Shown piece after piece: positions 59,509 through 64,000 of a DNA stretch of 64,000 nucleotides. Source of the DNA: Prorocentrum cordatum (taxonomy: Eukaryota > Sar > Dinophyceae > Prorocentrales > Prorocentraceae); the NCBI GenBank assembly GCA_963575745.1, contig CAUYUJ010018728.1:64390-128389 (forward strand). Direction: 5' to 3'. The notes beneath the pieces were generated by a model. That model searched no databases, had not been told where the DNA came from, and saw nothing but the letters and a program-made list of their open reading frames with translations. Positions within the stretch are counted from its first letter, which is position 1; each line of letters starts with the position of its first letter. The position numbers and the translations under genes were made by a program.

Positions 59509-60074
59509 CTGACACGCTTTCAGTTGATCCGTGGGTCGCGGAGCGACCCTCGCAGGCCAAAGGCCCGCGCCTCACCAAGCTGCAGTTAGCCATGCAATCG
59601 AGCCAGCACGCCTTTGAGCTCAGAGCGGGCAAGTACCTGTGCTCCCGCTGCGGGCTCACCACAGACAAGTGTAAAGTACGCCAGGCCTGTGCCACGCCGT
59701 GCACCCACCAGCCGCCTCTGCCGTCAGCCAGTGACCAGATAGTGCCAGTACAGGGCACTATCACCACTTCTGGGCGCGAGCTGCACGCCAGCCATAAGCT
59801 CCATTTCATGCAGAAGTACCGCCTGTACTTCTGCCGCGGGCGCGGCAAGACGGCAACCGAGGACCCACGCCACCTTGCCGCACCCTGCACGCGAATCACC
59901 AAGAAAGGGCGAGATAATCACGCCAAAACAGTCAAAGGAGAATACACGCGCGCCCACGCTGGGCGCGATGGCCTCACCAAGTTTCTGCGCGCAGCTACCC
60001 GCGGCATGGCCGCGGAAGAGATTCCAGCTGCCTCTGCGCCTGCCGCTGCAAGCGCCGCTCATAGTCAGGGCTAG
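59451..60074 (+). CDS. LINE C-terminal Cys-rich region
   Basis: The frame after the shift reads TDLHDAQCALVRRRARRALT, PRLTKLQLAMQSSQHAFELR and YLCSRCGLTTDKCKVRQACA, then HKLHFMQKYRLYFCRGRGKT, ending with a stop at 60072-60074. It carries a CxxC pair and further Cys, suggesting another zinc-binding module. It continues the RNase H domain without gap if one base is restored by inference. Confidence 0.6.
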   Translation, partial: TDLHDAQCALVRRRARRALTDTLSVDPWVAERPSQAKGPRLTKLQLAMQSSQHAFELRAGKYLCSRCGLTTDKCKVRQACATPCTHQPPLPSASDQIVPVQGTITTSGRELHASHKLHFMQKYRLYFCRGRGKTATEDPRHLAAPCTRITKKGRDNHAKTVKGEYTRAHAGRDGLTKFLRAATRGMAAEEIPAASAPAAASAAHSQG

Positions 60075-60139
60075 AATGCACTTGGCATCGCCCGAACAAT
60101 GCACCTGGGTGCGCTCGGTCTGTTCCTCTGTTCCTCCTC

Positions 60140-60171
60140 CTCCTCCCCCCCCCCCCTCTCCTCTCTTCCTC

Positions 60172-60204
<33 letters not shown>

Positions 60205-60350
60205 TCCTCCCCCCCCCTTCTCTTCTTCCTCCTCCTCCTCGTCCTCCCTCTCCTCCTCCTCGTCCTCCTCCTCCCCCTCGTCCATCTCCGCTTCCTCTTC
60301 TTCGCCCCCCTCCTCCTCTTCCTCCTCCTCCTCTCTATATCCCTCTCTCT
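60140..60350 (+). repeat. TCC/CT tract next to the LINE 3' end
   Basis: TCC repeats with poly-C, ending in (CT)n. Same strand bias as the tract on the 5' side of the element. Confidence 0.9.
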
Positions 60351-60599
60351 TTCTCTGTCCCTTCCTTTCGCAGCAGAGTGGTGGACCGCGCATAACAAAC
60401 AACAAAAAACGTCCACGTCTTGAGTCAGTTATTGAACATCTCTCCACTCGGGCTCAACCTGGAAACCATGTGAGCGTGGTTGTGCCAGTGAGTCCGGAGC
60501 CGGGCCCCCAGTTTGAGCTCGTTGTCAGGGGAGGGCGCGTGCGTTCAGATTTTTGTTTGGCATATTTTTGGTGCCGGGCGATGGTTGTCCATGCTGCCG

Positions 60600-60831
60600 G
60601 GTCACATTATATTGAAACGTGGTTGCATTATCAGAGTTGGGGGGGCCCGAGCGGTCATTCACTGTCCATGGGTGCGTGGCTGAACTGGGGATCCACGGCG
60701 AGACGGCGAGGATTATTGTCGTTGGTTTGTTGCGTCGTCCCTCCCGCGACCCACCCGCGATCCACCCCGCGACCCACCCCGCGACCCCCCCGCACCCTTC
60801 ACTCTTATCCACAATTACGGGGTGTATAGGT
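60600..60831 (-). repeat. Dispersed repeat R1, copy 3 (inverted, shortened)
   Basis: Its reverse complement runs from 'cataccccgtaattgtggat' -like sequence through the gggtcgc minisatellite to ttcagccacgcacccatg and gaatgaccgctcgggcccc, matching both ends of 970-1672. Confidence 0.65.
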
Positions 60832-60867
60832 GAATCCAAGTCGGACGTGCGCATCCCATGAGGGCGC

Positions 60868-61030
60868 ATGGTATCAGTACTTGTTTCTGCGTGGTACGCA
60901 CAGCGTCCCAGGGCTTCCGCGGGAGGTCCTCAAGCTCGACGACCAGATCCAGCTCAGCCAGATGACCAAGAGCCAGCTGTCCTCAGTGCCGTACGACCCC
61001 ACGGTGACCACCAAGGCCACGGCGTATCCC
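60868..61030 (+). CDS. Possible exon fragment
   Basis: The frame reads WYQYLFLRGTHSVPGL, then PREVLKLDDQIQLSQMTKSQ and LSSVPYDPTVTTKATA, with a balanced composition unlike its GC-noise surroundings. No domain and no convincing splice pair. It could be a fragment of a retroposed or broken gene. Confidence 0.3.
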
Positions 61031-61396
61031 CCCCCTCCTCTACCGTCCTTCGGTGGCGGCACCGAGAGGAAAACGAGAAGGGCCGGACCTTCTCAGCAGG
61101 CTCGGACGTCCCCCGGCCTTTTGCGAAGTTGTCCAAGCCTCCCCCGGCCATGCGCAGAGGGGTGTGGGGGGAGGGGGGAAGGCTTCTTAGAACCCCCCCT
61201 GTTTCTTAGAGGCGCGGGCCTTCCCTATATAGATGCAAGGCCGGCGGTTTCTAACAAGCTGCCTCCTTCCAAGACGCCCCCCCCGTCCTTCCACCCCCTT
61301 GTCTTACATCGGGGCTGTTTCTCTACAGGAGGAGTGCTGAACATACTCAATTGTCTGGGCATGATTGCCTCACTATGTCTGCTATGTTTGTGTATT

Positions 61397-61471
61397 TTGT
61401 GGAGGAGGAGGAGGCGGAGGAGGAGGAGGAGGAGGAGGAGGAGGCGGAGGAGGAGGAGGAGGGAGGAGGGA
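61397..61471 (+). repeat. GGA microsatellite
   Basis: GGA with GGCGGA variants. Confidence 0.95.
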
Positions 61472-61582
61472 GGAGGGTACTCAAATTCTTCCGTCCAGGA
61501 GCCGCCTGCAGGAGGCCACGCCCGGCCTAACCCTTGCGCGCGCCGCCACGTTCTGCGAGCTGTCCTTGGCCTCCTCCGAAGA

Positions 61583-61779
61583 TCTGCACGCACGAAATGG
61601 GTACTGAAAGAATGGGTACAATGCCCAACAGCGGATCTTCTTCATTTTGAACAGGGCTCGCTGTCCACGCCGCCGCGGCCTGTGTCCATTCGAGACAGGA
61701 GGCCGCCTGCCCAAAAGCGGCCGCTGTTGCTTTGGGACAACATTTGCTGTTGGGCATGGTACCCATTTCGGGCGTCCAA
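61583..61779. mobile_element. Family B TIR element, copy 2, with 20-bp flanking repeats
   Basis: TIRs atgggtacaatgcccaac (61612-61629) and gttgggcatggtacccat (61749-61766). The whole block is bracketed by perfect 20-bp direct repeats tccttggcctcctccgaaga at 61563-61582 and 61781-61800, which look like a long target duplication. Confidence 0.8.
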
Positions 61780-61865
61780 ATCCTTGGCCTCCTCCGAAGA
61801 CGCAGGACGCTCCTCGCGCGAGGGTTTCCGAGAAACCCGGCCGCCCTCTCGCAGAGCCCCGAATC

Positions 61866-62069
61866 ATCAGGGGCAACTCGGGTCAGGGCTAGCTCGGGTT
61901 CGTGTTTCGGGATTCCGAACCCGACTTATCATCCCGGTTCCGACTTACCCCGGATAATTCGGGCGTCCAGAGTCCCAACATCATCAGGGGTAGTTCGGGT
62001 CAGGGCTAACTCGGGTTCGTTTTTCGGGAATCCAAGCCCGAGTTACCCCGGACCCGAATTACCCCGGAT
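61866..62069. repeat. Tandem pair of palindromic units (family K)
   Basis: Unit 1 (61866-61955) and unit 2 (about 61982-62069) both start atcagggg(c/t)a(a/g)(c/t)tcgggtc and end inverted (taccccggat), with inner tcgggtt/aacccga arms. A ttcgggcgtccag/ctcgggcgcccaa string follows each, similar to the right edge of family B. Confidence 0.65.
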
Positions 62070-62129
62070 AACTCGGGCGCCCAACTCTCACGTCTCCCCT
62101 CGCCTGGTCGCCAGCAGTAACTGCTTGGG

Positions 62130-63045
62130 TTAAGTCGAGCCTGTCCCTCCTATCCGTGGGCGCGCCAACCGAATCCATGGATCGGGGGAGGTGGCCTCCC
62201 CAAAATGCGGCTGGTGCCGTCTCGTTCGGCGGCTGACATCCGCGATTTCCCATGGAAATGAGACCCATCGCTAATCCACGCCCCCTTGATCCATGTTTGC
62301 GATCGCCCGGTCCGCAGGAGGAATGCTGAAAGATAGTCGCAACATAGTCTGGGAGCGACCTCGATTGTTTTGTTGGGGCATGTCTGTGCATGTTTTGACT
62401 ATTTTCCAAGAGCGCTCTATCTTGATAGGGAGCGCACAACGCGTAGTGGGCGCATGTGCGGTGGGTGGTGTCAAGGGGCCCTGCGCCCGCGGCACGCACC
62501 GTGAGAACAAACATGTGTTGTTCAGCGCTGCTGTCCAATTCTGGTAATCAGCTGCCCTGGTGAATGCACGTGTCCATACCTGGTCACACGCTGGGGGTGC
62601 GACGGTAACCGTGCCCTCGCGCCTCGCGCCTCGCGGCCTGGGCCGGCGTGCTGCCTCCCTCCTGGGGCCCCGTGCGGGCGCGAAGATCACCGCGCTCCCC
62701 GCCGTGACCCTGAAATTGGGCTCCGGGCTCCGTTGCCATGACGGCCCGAGCTAGCGCATTGAACCTCAGGGCGCATCTGTGCCACTTTTGCTTCCCATCC
62801 CACCCACCCGAAGCTGGTGGCAGGCGGCGTGGGTCACGCCAGTTGTGGCGCGACCGTCAGCAGTGAACCGGTATGCGCGCTGTCGCAAAATGTCCTGGCT
62901 CGTTGCTCTCTGGGATGCTCTCTGTGGTGGTGGGTGGGGTGTGTGCCCACGTCAGCGTTGTGGGGCATCAAAAAACACGCCCCTGCCCCGGTTTACGAGG
63001 CGCTGTGCGCTGAAACTCCCGGGGTAAACGCTGCGTGATGTGCCG
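62130..63045. other. No gene recognised
   Basis: Contains a short stretch (62325-62375, aacatagtctggga) similar to the AT-rich part of 21830-21920, and otherwise unique GC-rich DNA. Confidence 0.4.
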
Positions 63046-63137
63046 CGTCCTGGCGGCTCTCTGGGCTTTGGGGGTTCCCAGGAGGCGCACTTGTAACCCA
63101 CGGTAGGGCCGTTTTTCTCATCCCTCAAAGTTTACAT
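63046..63137 (+). repeat. Dispersed repeat, right copy of a pair
   Basis: Matches 1-115, with a few short deletions. Confidence 0.75.
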
Positions 63138-63149
63138 GTTTCGTCCAAA

Positions 63150-63365
63150 AAGAGGCGGAGGAGGGGGAGGAGGAGATGGAGGAGTAGGAGAAGGGAGGAA
63201 ACGGATGAGGAGGAGGAGGAGGAGGATGAGGAGGAGGAGGAGGAGGAGGAGGAGGAGGAGGGGGGGACGACGAGGAAGAGGAGGAGGAGGAGCAGGAGGA
63301 GGAGCAGGGAGGAGGAGCAGGAGGAGGAGGAGGAGGAGGAGGAGGAGGAGGAGGAGGAGGAGGAG
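63150..63365 (+). repeat. GGA tract
   Basis: GGA repeats. An inverted TCC tract follows at 63536-63758, with a family H-like half copy (63395-63480) between them. Confidence 0.9.
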
Positions 63366-63535
63366 GACGACGAGGACTTCTGCACGGGCTTCTGCGCCTC
63401 CGGCGCCGCCGCTGGCGCGCCCCGCTCGCCGGGGCCCAGAGGGGGCGGGGGGGGGCCGGCGCAGGTCCAAGAGGTAGTCATCGGAGCGGGGGTCCGAACA
63501 GGGAGGGATTCTACGAAGGGCTTCGGCGAGCCGTC

Positions 63536-63758
63536 CTCTCCTCCACCTCCTCCTCCTCGTCGTCCTCCTCCTCCTCCTCCTCCCTGCTCCTCCCTGCTCC
63601 TCCTGCTCCTCCTCCTCCTCGTCGTCCCCCTGCCCCTCCCCTCCTCCTCCTCCTCCTCATCCGTTTCCTCCCTTCTCCTACTCCTCCATCTCCTCCCCCT
63701 CCTCCGCCTTTTCCTCTTCCTCCTCCTCCTCCTCCTCCTCCTCCTCCTCCTCCTCCTC
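63536..63758 (+). repeat. TCC tract
   Basis: TCC repeats complementary to 63150-63365. Confidence 0.9.
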
Positions 63759-63849
63759 AGGTCGCCTACGGCCCCGGGGGAAACCGCGCAGCCGAATGGT
63801 CGTGCATCGTCTTTGGGCGCGTGGCCGGAGTGAGGTTCCGCGGTGCGGA

Positions 63850-63850
63850 C

Positions 63851-63895
<45 letters not shown>

Positions 63896-63913
63896 CGTTG
63901 TTGTTGTTGTTGG
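63850..63913 (+). repeat. TTG microsatellite
   Basis: About 21 TTG units with one TCG variant. Confidence 0.95.
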
Positions 63914-64000
63914 ACTCTCATTTCTGAAGAATAATTATTGTTGATCCCCCCTGTCTGGTGCCCATTGTTTTTTTCAATTGAAGTGCTTCCTCCGGGGCTC

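Larger units (their letters stand above)
53690..60140 (+). mobile_element. LINE-type (non-LTR) retroelement, about 6.4 kb, defective
   Basis: The ordered domains are an ORF1 with zinc ribbon and coiled coil, APE-like endonuclease, reverse transcriptase, zinc-knuckle-like motif, RNase H and a Cys-rich C-terminus, all on the plus strand. No long terminal repeats are seen, and no poly-A tail. Both ends touch TCC/CT-rich DNA, which suggests insertion into, or a 3' tail made of, pyrimidine repeats. At least two in-frame stops and two frameshifts mean this copy is probably inactive as written. Confidence 0.85.

Noticed and set aside
1-64000. tRNA or rRNA genes
   Set aside because: No cloverleaf with A/B boxes or conserved rRNA core was recognised by eye. 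A tRNAscan-SE or Rfam search would be decisive.

Overview
The window looks like nuclear DNA of a dinoflagellate. The reasons are its high GC content, dense microsatellites and low-complexity tracts, genes broken by short GT-AG introns with pyrimidine-rich acceptors, a same-strand tandem gene array, a diverged cytosine-5 DNA methyltransferase, a non-LTR retroelement, and a possible relic of the dinoflagellate spliced leader at 48572. No bacterial operon, rRNA, tRNA or CRISPR was recognised. The species cannot be named from the sequence alone.

Layout. From 1 to 12 kb there is no convincing gene. This part holds GGA tracts, a GGGTCGC minisatellite, several short inverted-repeat elements and a 9-bp collagen-like minisatellite (9.6-10.9 kb). 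From 12 to 16.5 kb lie exon-like blocks: a WW-like piece, then a split C5-methyltransferase with recognisable motifs IV, VI, VIII and X. From 16.6 to 21.3 kb a second same-strand multi-exon gene encodes a protein of unknown function with a Cys-rich zinc-binding-like segment. From 21.8 to 29.6 kb the DNA is a patchwork of small terminal-inverted-repeat (TIR) elements, many inserted into one another, with TCC/GGA tracts and an 82-bp tandem repeat.

From 29.65 to 45.27 kb there is a tandem array of five copies plus a partial sixth of a roughly 2.8-kb unit. The encoded protein is predicted to be secreted: signal peptide, six-Cys ShK-like domain, long Pro-Thr repeat, von Willebrand D-like domain, and a likely spliced C-terminal extension. 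Only some copies read through cleanly. An assembly gap of 100 N lies in copy 2, and indel-rich patches suggest that part of the damage is sequencing error.

From 45.3 to 50.8 kb there are more mobile fragments and a two-exon hypothetical gene (49.0-50.8 kb) whose intron ends in a TCC microsatellite. A 2.7-kb pyrimidine tract with a CACACG array follows. A LINE-type retroelement occupies 53.7-60.1 kb: zinc-ribbon and coiled-coil ORF1, APE-like endonuclease, reverse transcriptase, RNase H and a Cys-rich C-terminus. It carries in-frame stops and frameshifts, so this copy is probably dead. The remainder is repeats and small TIR elements.

The most unusual theme is the number of small TIR elements. 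About a dozen sequence families, mostly 130-220 bp, lie in this one window. Several occupied and empty sites can be compared inside the window, which allows insertion points and target duplications to be read directly.
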